Positions 7,696 to 16,284 of a DNA stretch of 64,000 bases are shown piece by piece. The notes under the pieces were generated by a model. That model worked only from the letters and a program-made list of their open reading frames with translations. It did no database searches and had not been told where the DNA came from. Where the stretch lies: contig NZ_OZ244997.1 of the NCBI RefSeq assembly GCF_965223285.1, positions 1,178,001 to 1,242,000 on the forward strand, written 5' to 3'. The translations under genes were made by a program, and so were the position numbers. How positions within the stretch are numbered: position 1 is the stretch's first letter; each line of letters starts with the position of its first letter. The DNA comes from Leptofilum sp965223285. Lineage in GTDB: Bacteria; Chloroflexota; Anaerolineae; Promineifilales; Promineifilaceae.

Positions 7696-8574
7696 ATGAC
7701 TGTACAAAATGTTGGCTTTAATGCCGATGCCCTGGTGCCAAAGGAGATGGCCCACAAGGCAGAGGCGGCGGGCGTGGCCAAAGCCAAGCTCGGCCCTTTT
7801 AGAATGTTTGCCCTGGCAGTTTTAGCCGGGGCTTTTATCGCGCTGGGGGCTATCTTTGCCACCACCGTTACCACTGGCAGCACGCTCTCTTTTGGGCTGA
7901 GCAAGCTACTGGGTGGTTTGGTCTTTTGCCTAGGGCTAATTTTGGTCATTGGGGCCGGGGCAGAGCTGTTCACGGGCAATAACCTGATTGTGATGGCCTG
8001 GGCAGATGGCAAAGTGACCACCGGGCAGCTTTTACGAAACTGGCTTATTGTTTACGCAGGTAATTTTGTGGGGTCGGTGGCAACGGCCGTTATGATGTTA
8101 TTCAGCCAGCAATACCGGTTTGCCGATGGGGCACTTGGCCAAAATGCGCTCAACATTGCCAATGGCAAGGTCAATTTGGAATTTGGGCAGGCGTTGGTGC
8201 TGGGCGTTATGTGCAATGCGCTGGTCTGTTTGGCAGTTTGGCTGTGTATGGGGGCACGCAGCGCCACCGATAAAATTTTGGCAATTATTTTCCCTATCAC
8301 GGCGTTTGTAGCTGCTGGCTTTGAGCACAGCGTGGCCAATATGTATTTCATCCCAATGGGGTTGCTTATTAAAGCAGGCGCACCGGTGGGTTTTTGGGCG
8401 GAGATTGGGAGTACGGCCGTTGCCTACGAATCGCTCACCTGGGGCAACTTTTTCTTGCGCAACCTACTGCCCGTTACCATTGGCAATATCGTTGGCGGCG
8501 CACTCATGGTAGGGCTCGTTTACTGGTTTATCTACCTGCGCCCCACCTGGACTGGAGCCACCTCTATGGATTAG
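7696..8574 (+). CDS. Formate/nitrite transporter family channel
   Basis: A 292-residue FNT pentameric channel for formate, nitrite or similar monovalent anions. Six membrane helices are evident. The family-conserved segments ELFTGNNLIVMAW and the C-terminal FLRNLLPVTIGNIVGGALMVG are present. ATG at 7696 follows GGGAGAAACC; a TTG at 7678 is an alternative giving six extra residues. Formate exchange would fit the adjacent ferredoxin-dependent oxidoreductase operon. Confidence 0.9.
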   Translation: MTVQNVGFNADALVPKEMAHKAEAAGVAKAKLGPFRMFALAVLAGAFIALGAIFATTVTTGSTLSFGLSKLLGGLVFCLGLILVIGAGAELFTGNNLIVMAWADGKVTTGQLLRNWLIVYAGNFVGSVATAVMMLFSQQYRFADGALGQNALNIANGKVNLEFGQALVLGVMCNALVCLAVWLCMGARSATDKILAIIFPITAFVAAGFEHSVANMYFIPMGLLIKAGAPVGFWAEIGSTAVAYESLTWGNFFLRNLLPVTIGNIVGGALMVGLVYWFIYLRPTWTGATSMD

Positions 8575-8865
8575 AAAGCAACTGAGTCATGGGTAAATGC
8601 CCAGTCCAATTTCTCCTTAACAAAATTGCCCAAATACTCGCTGGCTTGTGACATTCTTCGCAACGATAAGAGCGCATCTTCACTAACAAAATTTACTCGA
8701 AAACCGCATAATTTCATTGTTGGATTATTGTCTCGAACCTTAATAAACCAATTGGCTGTCCAGATAAACTGGTCAGCTTTTTTTTGTTTTCAGAAGACGT
8801 TGCCACCGTGTGGCAACAATCCCACTATTTTTACTTTCTCTAAACAACTATGGAGGTTTCATTAC
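8575..8865 (+). promoter_or_regulatory. Leader region with terminator hairpin ahead of the oxidoreductase operon
   Basis: This 291-base gap holds a U-tract terminator at about 8754-8786 (GCTG-U-CCAG paired with CTGG-U-CAGC, then eight T) and a perfect hairpin GTTGCCAC paired with GTGGCAAC (about 8800-8818). A 20-codon ORF at 8589-8651 is rich in Leu, Ile and Val codons but lies far from the terminator. The terminator may simply end the FNT transcript, or act as an attenuator. Confidence 0.4.
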
Positions 8866-9129
8866 ATGGCCACTGGACGTATTGTCATAGATGCCGAACG
8901 TTGTAAAGGGTGTGAACTTTGTCGCCCCGCTTGTCCCCAAGATGTAATTAAATTAGCAAATACTCTAAACGCGAAAGGTTACCGTGCTGCCGTGTACGTA
9001 GACCTGGAACATGAATGCACCGGTTGTGCATTGTGTGCTGTTGTTTGCCCAGACGGCTGTATCACCGTATTCCGTGACATTCCCCAGAAGAACAAGAAGC
9101 AACCAAGGGAGATGATGGCGCATGTCTAA
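8866..9129 (+). CDS. 2-oxoacid:ferredoxin oxidoreductase, delta (2x[4Fe-4S] ferredoxin) subunit
   Basis: An 87-residue electron-transfer subunit with two cluster motifs: CKGCELCRPACP near the N terminus and CTGCALCAVVCP in the second half. It carries electrons from the TPP enzyme to ferredoxin. ATG at 8866 is preceded by TATGGAGG; the longer ORF upstream is not used. It overlaps the alpha subunit gene by 8 bases. Confidence 0.93.
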   Translation: MATGRIVIDAERCKGCELCRPACPQDVIKLANTLNAKGYRAAVYVDLEHECTGCALCAVVCPDGCITVFRDIPQKNKKQPREMMAHV

Positions 9130-10189
9130 ACAGTTACTCAAAGGAAATGTGGCTTTTGCCGAAGCGGCCGTTCGTGCCGGGTGCGAAGCCTACTTTGGTT
9201 ATCCCATTACGCCCCAAACAGAGCTGCTGGAGCATATGTCTAGCCGGATGCTGGAGCTGGATCGCGTCTTTTTGCAGGCAGAAAGTGAAGTAGCCGCCAT
9301 CAACATGGTGTATGGTGCTGCTGCCGCTGGCGTGCGCACAATGACCTCATCCAGTAGCCCCGGCATCAGCCTGATGCAAGAAGGGTTTAGCTACATTGCC
9401 GGTTCTGAAGTGCCTGTGGTTATCATCGACGTGATGCGTGGCGGCCCTGGCCTGGGCAATATTCAACCTAGCCAGTCAGATTACAATCAAGTAACGAAAT
9501 CCGCCGGGCACGGTGATTTTCACCCCATTGTGTTGGCCCCGGCAAATGTGCAAGAGGCGATTGATCTGACGGTGTTGGCCTTTGATTTGGCAGACAAGTA
9601 CCGCACGCTGGTTTTTGTGGTGGCAGATGGTGCTATTGGCCAAATGATGGAACCAGCAGAATTGCCCCCCATGCGGGAATTGCCTGTGGAACGGCCGTCT
9701 TGGGCGTTAACTGGTGCCAAAAACCGTGAAAGAAATCTAGTGAACTCGCTTTACATGGGCGTAGACAATCTGGAAATGCTCAACGAGAAGCTGCAAACCA
9801 AGCTGTCCATCATCCAGCAAGAGGAAGTTCGGTACGAAACGCAGTTTGTGGAGGATGCTGAGATTACGCTGGTGGCTTTTGGGACGGCCGCACGCGTGGC
9901 CCAAACGGCCGTAAAGCGTATGCGGGATCGTGGCTTGTCTGTGGGGCTTTTCCGCCCAATCAGCCTATGGCCATTCCCAGAAAAAGAGCTAGCCGAAGTG
10001 GCTCAAAAGAGCAAAGGCTTGTTGGTTGTGGAAATGAACGCAGGCCAAATGCTGCACGATGTGCGCATGGTGGCCGGCATCCACAAGCCCATCAAATTCC
10101 TGGGACGCATGGGTGGCCGCATTCCGCTGCCTGAAGAAGTAGAGCAAGAAGCCGAAGCATTTCTAGCGCAGCTGGTTGCTGCCCACTAA
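9122..10189 (+). CDS. vorB: 2-oxoacid:ferredoxin oxidoreductase, alpha subunit (VorB/KorA type)
   Basis: A 355-residue subunit with the pyrimidine-binding domain (AAVRAGCEAYFGYPITPQTE), the TSSSSPGISLM loop, RGGPGLGNIQPSQSDY and a C-terminal domain (LVAFGTAARVAQTAV, VVEMNAGQM). The family oxidatively decarboxylates 2-oxoacids to acyl-CoA with reduced ferredoxin. The alpha chain lacks a fused gamma domain, matching the separate gamma gene at 12462. Substrate class (branched-chain, 2-oxoglutarate or other) cannot be fixed from sequence; VorB naming is by closest overall resemblance. Confidence 0.88.
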   Translation: MSKQLLKGNVAFAEAAVRAGCEAYFGYPITPQTELLEHMSSRMLELDRVFLQAESEVAAINMVYGAAAAGVRTMTSSSSPGISLMQEGFSYIAGSEVPVVIIDVMRGGPGLGNIQPSQSDYNQVTKSAGHGDFHPIVLAPANVQEAIDLTVLAFDLADKYRTLVFVVADGAIGQMMEPAELPPMRELPVERPSWALTGAKNRERNLVNSLYMGVDNLEMLNEKLQTKLSIIQQEEVRYETQFVEDAEITLVAFGTAARVAQTAVKRMRDRGLSVGLFRPISLWPFPEKELAEVAQKSKGLLVVEMNAGQMLHDVRMVAGIHKPIKFLGRMGGRIPLPEEVEQEAEAFLAQLVAAH

Positions 10190-10207
10190 CGCGGAGAAAA
10201 CAAAATA

Positions 10208-11023
10208 ATGGATACTTTGATTTCAGAACAAGTCAACCTTCAACCATCGGAAAAAATTGCATACGAACGGCCGTCTAGCCTTTGCACCATCGACACCCAT
10301 TACTGCCCTGGCTGCACCCACGGCACTGCCCATCGGCTGGTAGCCGAAGTAATCGACGAGCTGGGCATCTTGGAAGACACCATTCTGGTTTCCTCCGTCG
10401 GCTGTTCCGTGTTTTCATACAACTATTTCAACGTAGACGCTTGCGAGGCTGCCCACGGCCGCGCTCCGGCCATGGCTACGGGCGTCAAGCGCGTCAATCC
10501 TGACAAAATTGTTTTCACTTATCAGGGGGATGGTGATTTGGCTTCCATTGGCACGGCCGAAATAATTCACGCCGCCGCCCGTGGTGAAAAGATCACCGTT
10601 ATCTTCATCAACAACGCCATCTACGGTATGACAGGCGGGCAGATGGCCCCCACCAGCCTGTTAGGGCAAAAAACCACGTCTTCTCCATTTGGCCGGGATG
10701 CCGATTTAGCCGGGAAGCCAATTCATATGGCAGAACTGCTGGCCCAACTGCCCGGTGTGGTTTACAGCGTGCGCCGCAGTTTGCACGACGCCCGCCACGT
10801 GCTGCAAGCTAAAAAAGCGATCCGCACCGCCTTCGATGCGCAGATCAATAATTTGGGCTTTAGCGTGGTGGAACTGCTCTCTAGTTGCCCCACCAACTGG
10901 GGCATGACGCCTATGGAAGCACTCGATTGGGTTGAGCAGGATATGGTGCCTTTCTACCCATTGGGTGATTATAAAGTTGACGAACGTTTAGCAACCAAAA
11001 GCAGAAAAGGAGCCAAAAAATGA
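10208..11023 (+). CDS. 2-oxoacid:ferredoxin oxidoreductase, beta (TPP-binding) subunit
   Basis: A 271-residue TPP-binding subunit. It has the CPGCTHG motif near the N terminus, the SSVGCSVFSYNYF segment, TPP/Mg2+ site YQGDGDLASIG ... NNAIYGMTGGQMAPT, and SSCPTNWGMTP near the C terminus. It follows the alpha gene by 18 bases and its stop overlaps the aminotransferase start (ATGA). Confidence 0.92.
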   Translation: MDTLISEQVNLQPSEKIAYERPSSLCTIDTHYCPGCTHGTAHRLVAEVIDELGILEDTILVSSVGCSVFSYNYFNVDACEAAHGRAPAMATGVKRVNPDKIVFTYQGDGDLASIGTAEIIHAAARGEKITVIFINNAIYGMTGGQMAPTSLLGQKTTSSPFGRDADLAGKPIHMAELLAQLPGVVYSVRRSLHDARHVLQAKKAIRTAFDAQINNLGFSVVELLSSCPTNWGMTPMEALDWVEQDMVPFYPLGDYKVDERLATKSRKGAKK

Positions 11024-12285
11024 GTACCCCGTGGCATCATCGCTACGCACAGCGCACTCAGCGTATGGGCAGCTCGATGATTCGTGAGCTGCTGAAGCTT
11101 ACCCAACGCCCTGATATTATTTCTTTTGCCGGTGGTCTGCCTGCGCCGGAAATGTTTCCCGTAGAGGCGTTCGATGCGGCAAGCAGTCGGGTTTTGCAGG
11201 AATATGGCGCACAAGCGTTGCAATATAGCACTACAGAGGGCTATCTGCCGTTGCGCGAACTCATCGTAGAAAAGATGGGGCGTTATGGTATTGAGGCTTC
11301 GGTTGACAACGTGCTAATTACTAGTGGGTCACAGCAGGCACTGGACCTTATCGGTAAGCTGCTCATCAACCCCGGCGACCTGATTTTGACGGAACGGCCG
11401 ACTTACCTGGGGGCAATTCAGGCGTGGCGAGCCTACCAAGCTGAATTTAGCTCCGTGCCAATTGACCATGACGGGCTGCGCGTAGATTTGCTGGAAGAGG
11501 CTCTCTGCGGTGGTCCGAAATTTATGTACGTGCTGCCCAACTTCCAAAATCCGGGCGGCGTCACGCTCTCTTACGAGCGACGGTTGGCACTAATTGACAT
11601 TGCCGACCATTATGGCGTGCCAATTATCGAAGACGATCCATATGGCGAGCTGCGCTTTGAGGGAGAGCATATCCCGCCGCTGGTGGTTTTGGACGCAGAT
11701 AGGCAGAACGGCCGTCAGTATACTCACCAGAACGAACACCAAAGCTACTTCAAGGGCAACGTCATCTACATGAGTACCTTTTCCAAGACGTTGGCGCCTG
11801 GCTTGCGGCTGGGCTGGATTGTCGCTCCTAAGAGCGTGATTCAGCAATGTGTGATGACCAAGCAGGGAATGGATTTGCACACCAGCAGCTTCATTCAGAT
11901 GATGGCGTATGAAGTAGCCAAAGATGGCTTTTTAACCGAGCACGTTCGCAACATCCGCGATGTTTACCGGGAACGGCGTGACATCATGCTGGCTGCCATG
12001 ACCGAGCATTTTCCGCCTGGAGTGAACTGGACGCATCCACAGGGCGGCTTGTTCTTATGGGTAACAATGCCGGATGAGCTGGACAGTACGGCCGTTCTGG
12101 AAGAAGCAATTGCCAATAAAGTTGCTTTTGTCCCCGGTGCCACTTTTTACCCGGATGGTGGCGGCCAGAATAGCTTCCGCCTCAACTTCTCCAACGCGCG
12201 CCCTGAGGAAATTCAGGAAGGCATTGCTCGCTTAGGGCAAGTGTTGCAGAACGTGCTGGACCCAGTGCCAGCGATTGCTTTTTAG
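11020..12285 (+). CDS. PLP-dependent aminotransferase (class I, LysN/2-aminoadipate type)
   Basis: A 421-residue fold-type I aminotransferase. It shows DIISFAGGLPAPEMFP at the N terminus, the YSTTEGYLPLR loop, the Asn/Asp of PNFQNPGG and IIEDDPYGELRF, the PLP lysine in TFSKTLAPGLRLGW and the C-terminal Arg in NSFRLNFSN. It lacks the N-terminal wHTH of MocR regulators, so it is an enzyme. Its place inside the oxidoreductase operon, coupled by a 4-base overlap, suggests it makes the 2-oxoacid that the complex decarboxylates. Confidence 0.9.
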   Translation: MSTPWHHRYAQRTQRMGSSMIRELLKLTQRPDIISFAGGLPAPEMFPVEAFDAASSRVLQEYGAQALQYSTTEGYLPLRELIVEKMGRYGIEASVDNVLITSGSQQALDLIGKLLINPGDLILTERPTYLGAIQAWRAYQAEFSSVPIDHDGLRVDLLEEALCGGPKFMYVLPNFQNPGGVTLSYERRLALIDIADHYGVPIIEDDPYGELRFEGEHIPPLVVLDADRQNGRQYTHQNEHQSYFKGNVIYMSTFSKTLAPGLRLGWIVAPKSVIQQCVMTKQGMDLHTSSFIQMMAYEVAKDGFLTEHVRNIRDVYRERRDIMLAAMTEHFPPGVNWTHPQGGLFLWVTMPDELDSTAVLEEAIANKVAFVPGATFYPDGGGQNSFRLNFSNARPEEIQEGIARLGQVLQNVLDPVPAIAF

Positions 12286-12335
12286 AAAAAATTATTAAAT
12301 GCTCATTGTTTCAGAAAGCGAAAACAACTTGAAAT

Positions 12336-12414
12336 TGTCATGCTGAACAGAGTGAAGCATCCCAACCAAGTTGAATGGGATTCTTCATTTCGCTCTGCTT
12401 CATTCAGAATGACA
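12336..12414. repeat. TGTCATGCTGAA...TTCAGAATGACA inverted repeat
   Basis: An imperfect long hairpin of 79 bases between the aminotransferase and gamma genes. TGTCATGCTGAACAGAGTGA on one side is mirrored by TTCGCTCTGC...CAGAATGACA on the other. This type of dispersed repeat is common in several environmental bacterial phyla. Here it sits inside an operon, so it may weaken but should not abolish readthrough. Confidence 0.7.
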
Positions 12415-12461
12415 AATGCGTGAGTGGATTTCTGGAATCGTGAATTGAGGAACTAAACAAA

Positions 12462-13016
12462 ATGGAAACTTCAATTATTATTTCCGGTTTTGGCGGGCAG
12501 GGTGTCTTGTTTGCTGGCCAGCTATTAGCTTACGCAGGGATGGATAACGGCCGTTTCGTCACCTGGATTCCGTCGTATGGGCCAGAGATGCGTGGTGGCA
12601 CCGCCAACTGCACCGTGATTGTTAGCCATGATCCCATTGGGGCGCCGATTGTTGCCCAACCGGATATTGCCCTGGTTTTTAACCAGCCCTCTTATGAGAA
12701 ATACGTCAACCTGGTAAAGCCCGGTGGCTTGCTGGTTATCAACAGTAGCATCGTCACCCCGGATCAGCCTCGTGACGATTTGAAAATAGTAGAAATTCCC
12801 GCCAATGGCATTGCTGGGGAATTTGGTACCATCAAAATGCTCAACATGGCCATGATTGGCGCGATGCTGGCACATCATCAAGTTTTGCCCATCACCGCTT
12901 TGGAAGACGCCTTGCAGGACCATTTGCCAGCGCGTAAGCAACAGTTTCTGCAGGGCAATCTGGATGTGCTGCACGCTGGTTTCCGCGCCGCAGCGAAACA
13001 GACTGCTTTAAGTTAG
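12462..13016 (+). CDS. 2-oxoacid:ferredoxin oxidoreductase, gamma subunit
   Basis: A 184-residue gamma subunit with the SGFGGQGVLFAGQLLAYAG dinucleotide-like start, SYGPEMRGGTANCTVI in the middle and NMAMIGAMLAHHQVLP later, all standard for the POR gamma family. It completes the delta-alpha-beta-gamma set, separated from beta by the aminotransferase gene and a repeat. Confidence 0.92.
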   Translation: METSIIISGFGGQGVLFAGQLLAYAGMDNGRFVTWIPSYGPEMRGGTANCTVIVSHDPIGAPIVAQPDIALVFNQPSYEKYVNLVKPGGLLVINSSIVTPDQPRDDLKIVEIPANGIAGEFGTIKMLNMAMIGAMLAHHQVLPITALEDALQDHLPARKQQFLQGNLDVLHAGFRAAAKQTALS

Positions 13017-13069
13017 AATCAGTATGTGAAAATTGTTCGGGCTTAGCCCCAGAGCATAGTTTTTAGATG

Positions 13070-13106
13070 AACGGCCGTTGCTTGGTAGCAAACGGCCGTT
13101 TTTTCT
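13070..13106 (+). terminator. Terminator built from two copies of the AACGGCCGTT palindrome
   Basis: AACGGCCGTT at 13070-13079 and again at 13091-13100, 11 bases apart, fold into a 10-pair stem followed by TTTTTCT. It lies 53 bases after the gamma subunit gene and probably ends the operon. It is a clear case of the abundant octamer being used structurally. Confidence 0.75.
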
Positions 13107-13148
13107 GTCTAGCCACAACGGTTAAAATGGAGAAAAGGACCTCTGGAC

Positions 13149-13202
13149 TACAAAAGTCTCAGGAATGATGGTGATTTATCCAGAGATAGCAAGACTTTTG
13201 TA
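13149..13202. repeat. Perfect 11-bp inverted repeat TACAAAAGTCT / AGACTTTTGTA
   Basis: TACAAAAGTCT (13149-13159) pairs with AGACTTTTGTA (13192-13202). It lies in the intergenic space 42 bases upstream of the next gene start. No U-tract follows, so it is more likely a dispersed palindromic repeat or a regulator site than a terminator. Confidence 0.55.
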
Positions 13203-13244
13203 ATCTCCACTGCGAAAGCCCTATCCAAATTTAAGGAAGTGAAG

Positions 13245-13649
13245 ATGATTAATTGCGAAAAAGAGATAATTGAGCTGCACCAATTTTTTCAGGATTGGTT
13301 TAACGGTGAGATTCCAGAAGAGGATGATATTTTTGCACGATTTTCCGCGGTGATGGCAGACGGTTTTTATATTGTGTCGCCAAACGGCCGCCTAACGCTA
13401 CGCACCCCACTCGTTGAAAATTTGCGCCAGCTACATGCTAATTCTCACTCAAATCCGGGCAAAATTTGGATACAGGATGTCCAAATTCGGCACCAAAGCG
13501 AGGATTTGATTTTAGCAACCTACGAAGAGTGGCAAGAATTTAACGGCGAAACAACGTCTCGTTTAAGCTCGGTGCTTTTTCAGGTGGATGACAGCGCCCC
13601 GAACGGACTTGCTTGGTTGTATGTGCATGAAATTTGGCTCGGGAAATAA
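13245..13649 (+). CDS. NTF2-like (DUF4440/SnoaL-type) small protein
   Basis: A 134-residue soluble protein. An N-terminal helix pair (EIIELHQFFQDWFNGEIPE), FSAVMADGFYIVSPNG and the beta-sheet segments LILATYEEWQEF and SSVLFQ...LAWLYVHEIW match the cone-shaped NTF2-like fold. ATG at 13245 with AAGGAAG is preferred to GTG at 13239. No catalytic residues can be assigned. Confidence 0.7.
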   Translation: MINCEKEIIELHQFFQDWFNGEIPEEDDIFARFSAVMADGFYIVSPNGRLTLRTPLVENLRQLHANSHSNPGKIWIQDVQIRHQSEDLILATYEEWQEFNGETTSRLSSVLFQVDDSAPNGLAWLYVHEIWLGK

Positions 13650-13654
13650 TGTAG

Positions 13655-13694
13655 AAACGGCCGTTTACCTAAATGAAGCGGGCAAACGGCCGTA
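13655..13694. terminator. Second ACGGCCGT-pair hairpin between convergent genes
   Basis: AAACGGCCGTTT (13655-13666) and AAACGGCCGT (13684-13693) can pair over about 10 bases. It lies between convergent genes and may act as a bidirectional terminator, although the U-tract is weak. Confidence 0.5.
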
Positions 13695-13738
13695 ATCTCT
13701 ATCCGTAATAAATTTTTCAGCTCTCGGCAGTTCAGTAA

Positions 13739-15034
13739 CTAGAAATAGCCTAATTTATGCGCTGCGGCCGTTAATTCATCCCGAAACTCTGGTTCAGAAA
13801 TTCCGATTAACGCCTGGGCACGTTCCCGAATAGATTTACCGTATAAATGAGCCACACCGTGCTCTGTAACCACGTAATGCACGTCGTTGCGCGTGGTGAC
13901 GACGCCAGCACCCTCATTGAGCATGGGGACAATTCGGCTCATGGTTCCCCCGCGGGCCGTAGACAGGCAGGCAATGATGGGCAAGCCGCCCTTGGAGCGG
14001 GCTGCGCCACGAATGAAGTCAAGCTGCCCACCAACGCCGCTATAAAAGCGTGGCCCAATCGAGTCGGCACAAACCTGGCCTGTCAAATCTATTTGCAAGG
14101 CAGAGTTAATGGCCACCATCTTGTCATTTTGGGCAATATTGAATGGATCGTTCACGTAATCCGTGGGGTGCATTTCGATAATTGGGTTGTTATCGATGAA
14201 ATCGTAAAGTAGCTTGGTGCCAAAGAGGAAACCAGCCACAATTTTGCCTGGATGAAAATTCTTTTGGGCACAGGTGATAACTCCATTCTCAACCATATCA
14301 ATCACACCGTCTGAGAACAGCTCTGTGTGAATGCCCAAATCTTTGTGATTGCCCAGGAAACGCAACACTGCATCTGGAATGCTGCCAATCCCCATTTGCA
14401 GGGTAGCTCCGTCGGGAATCATCTCGGCAATGTATTCACCAATCTTCAAATGTCCCTCTGAGCTACCCCCTTGGGGAGATTCCGGGATGGGGTAGTTGGT
14501 TTCTACAATGTGGTGAATCCGGCTAACGTGGATGAAACTATCGCCGTGGGTGCGCGGCATCTGCTGATTCACCTCAGCGATAATGATCTTGGCAGACTCG
14601 GCGGCTGGCTTGGTTGTGCCAACCTCTACGCCAAAGCTGCAAAAGCCATGCTCATCGGGTGGCGACAAGGAGATGAGCGCGACGTCGATTGGCAAAATGC
14701 CAGTGCGGAATAGCCGGGGAATCTCAGATAAAAAGATCGGCGTAAAGTCGGCTCTGCCTTCCGCAACAGCTTTGCGAACGTTGGAGCCGATAAAAAGGGC
14801 ATTGACACGAAAGCTCTCGCTAAATTCCGGGGCAACGTAGGGTGCCTCGGCAAAGGTGAGGATATGGGTTAGCTCCACATCTCGCAGGTTGGCGGCTTGA
14901 TTGGTGAGTGCCTTGGTGAGTTCTACAGGAACCCCTGCACCCCCACCTATATACAAGCGATTTCCAGATTGAATATGACTCAGTGCAGTTGAAGCGTCGG
15001 TTACTTTTCGACGATAAATATTTTCCCAATTCAT
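13739..15034 (-). CDS. Acetyl-CoA hydrolase/CoA-transferase family (4-hydroxybutyrate CoA-transferase-like)
   Basis: A 431-residue CoA-transferase. Family marks: IGGGAGVP near the N terminus, GIGSIPDAVL, the catalytic Glu in HTELFSDGVIDM, GVGGQLDFIRGAARSKGG and VVTEHGVAHLYGKS. The reaction moves CoA between acetyl-CoA and a carboxylic acid; the exact acid is undetermined. It lies 52 bases downstream of ald on the same strand, so they are probably cotranscribed. Confidence 0.9.
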   Translation of the reverse strand: MNWENIYRRKVTDASTALSHIQSGNRLYIGGGAGVPVELTKALTNQAANLRDVELTHILTFAEAPYVAPEFSESFRVNALFIGSNVRKAVAEGRADFTPIFLSEIPRLFRTGILPIDVALISLSPPDEHGFCSFGVEVGTTKPAAESAKIIIAEVNQQMPRTHGDSFIHVSRIHHIVETNYPIPESPQGGSSEGHLKIGEYIAEMIPDGATLQMGIGSIPDAVLRFLGNHKDLGIHTELFSDGVIDMVENGVITCAQKNFHPGKIVAGFLFGTKLLYDFIDNNPIIEMHPTDYVNDPFNIAQNDKMVAINSALQIDLTGQVCADSIGPRFYSGVGGQLDFIRGAARSKGGLPIIACLSTARGGTMSRIVPMLNEGAGVVTTRNDVHYVVTEHGVAHLYGKSIRERAQALIGISEPEFRDELTAAAHKLGYF

Positions 15035-15086
15035 GCTAAATCTCGATCATTGTGACATTGGTTCAACCTGGCAAGTTGAATCAATG

Positions 15087-16181
15087 TTAGATTGATTGTC
15101 CTAATGCTTGGGCAACTTTGGGGTGAACCAAACGGCCGTTTACCAAAGTGACTCCCTGTTTTAAGGCTGGTATTTGCTCACTTGCTGCCTGTACATCCCC
15201 GGTGCCCACGGCCAGTAGGTAGGGGAGGGCAGCATTGGTGATGGCATAGCTGGTGGTGCGGCCGTATGCCGCCGTGATGTTTGGTACGCAATGGTGAATG
15301 ATTCCCTCTGCTTCGTAAGTTGTGTTGCGTAAAGTGGTTGGGCGGCTGGTGGCTACGCAGCCCCCTTCATCAATAGCGTAGTCGATAATGACCGAGCCAC
15401 GCCGCATTTGTTTCACCATCTCGCGGCTCACTAATACCGGTGCGCGCTGGCCACTTTGGGAAGCGGCCCCAATGAGTACATCGGCAAAGCGCGTGGCGCG
15501 CTTGAGGTTGAGCTCGTTGGCAAACATGGTTGTGACACGGCCGTACTGCTTGTCGTATAGTTTTTGCAGTTTGCGTGGGTCTTTATCCAGCACGGTAATC
15601 TCCGCCCCAAGCCCGGCAAAGGCACGCGTGGCGTTGCAGCCAAGTGTGCCTGCGCCGACGATTACAATCACAGCCGCCGGAACACCGGGTAAGCCACTAA
15701 GCAAAATACCGCGTCCGTGATAATCACTGCGCAGCAGGCGCCCGGCCACGATGGGTGCCATTTGCCCGGCGATGATGCTGGCAGGCAGCAACACAGGGCG
15801 GGTCTCGTCTTCCTCCTGAATTAGTTCGTAGGAAACGGCCGTAATTTGTCGTTCGGTTAACGCTTCCAGTAAATCTGGGGAAGAAACAGGCAGGTGGAGG
15901 AATGAAAATATTGTCTGTCCTGGTCGGAACAAGGCATGTTCGGCTGCGGTGGGGCGCGTCACTTTGGCCACCACGTCGGCACGGCCGTATGCTTCTTGGG
16001 CAGAGTAAACGATGTGACCACCTGCATCCCGGTAATTTTCATCGGAGAAGCCTGCACTTTTGCCCGCGCCAGTTTCTATATACACGTTGTGACCAGCCGC
16101 CGCCAGGGTAGAGACCCCAGCAGGCGACAGCCCTACGCGAGATTCCAAATCACGGACTTCTCGAGGAACGCCAAAATCCAT
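15087..16181 (-). CDS. ald: Alanine dehydrogenase
   Basis: A 364-residue NAD-dependent enzyme interconverting L-alanine and pyruvate plus ammonia. N-terminal GVPREVRDLESRVGLSPAG, catalytic His in FSFLHLPV, Rossmann motif VIVGAGTLGCNATRAF and IIDYAIDEGGCVATSRPTT are all present. The usual CVANMPGAVPRT segment reads CVPNITAAYGRT, a mild divergence, so a related amino acid is possible. AAGGAG precedes the ATG. The transhydrogenase alpha subunit is excluded by length and motif. Confidence 0.9.
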   Translation of the reverse strand: MDFGVPREVRDLESRVGLSPAGVSTLAAAGHNVYIETGAGKSAGFSDENYRDAGGHIVYSAQEAYGRADVVAKVTRPTAAEHALFRPGQTIFSFLHLPVSSPDLLEALTERQITAVSYELIQEEDETRPVLLPASIIAGQMAPIVAGRLLRSDYHGRGILLSGLPGVPAAVIVIVGAGTLGCNATRAFAGLGAEITVLDKDPRKLQKLYDKQYGRVTTMFANELNLKRATRFADVLIGAASQSGQRAPVLVSREMVKQMRRGSVIIDYAIDEGGCVATSRPTTLRNTTYEAEGIIHHCVPNITAAYGRTTSYAITNAALPYLLAVGTGDVQAASEQIPALKQGVTLVNGRLVHPKVAQALGQSI

Positions 16182-16284
16182 GTGATACTCCTTGAAAATA
16201 GTGGATTACCTGACAGTATTTATGCTCTCAGGTTTGGAATAAATACTTGTCCGTATATTAGCCACAGAGATACCGTGATAAAAA

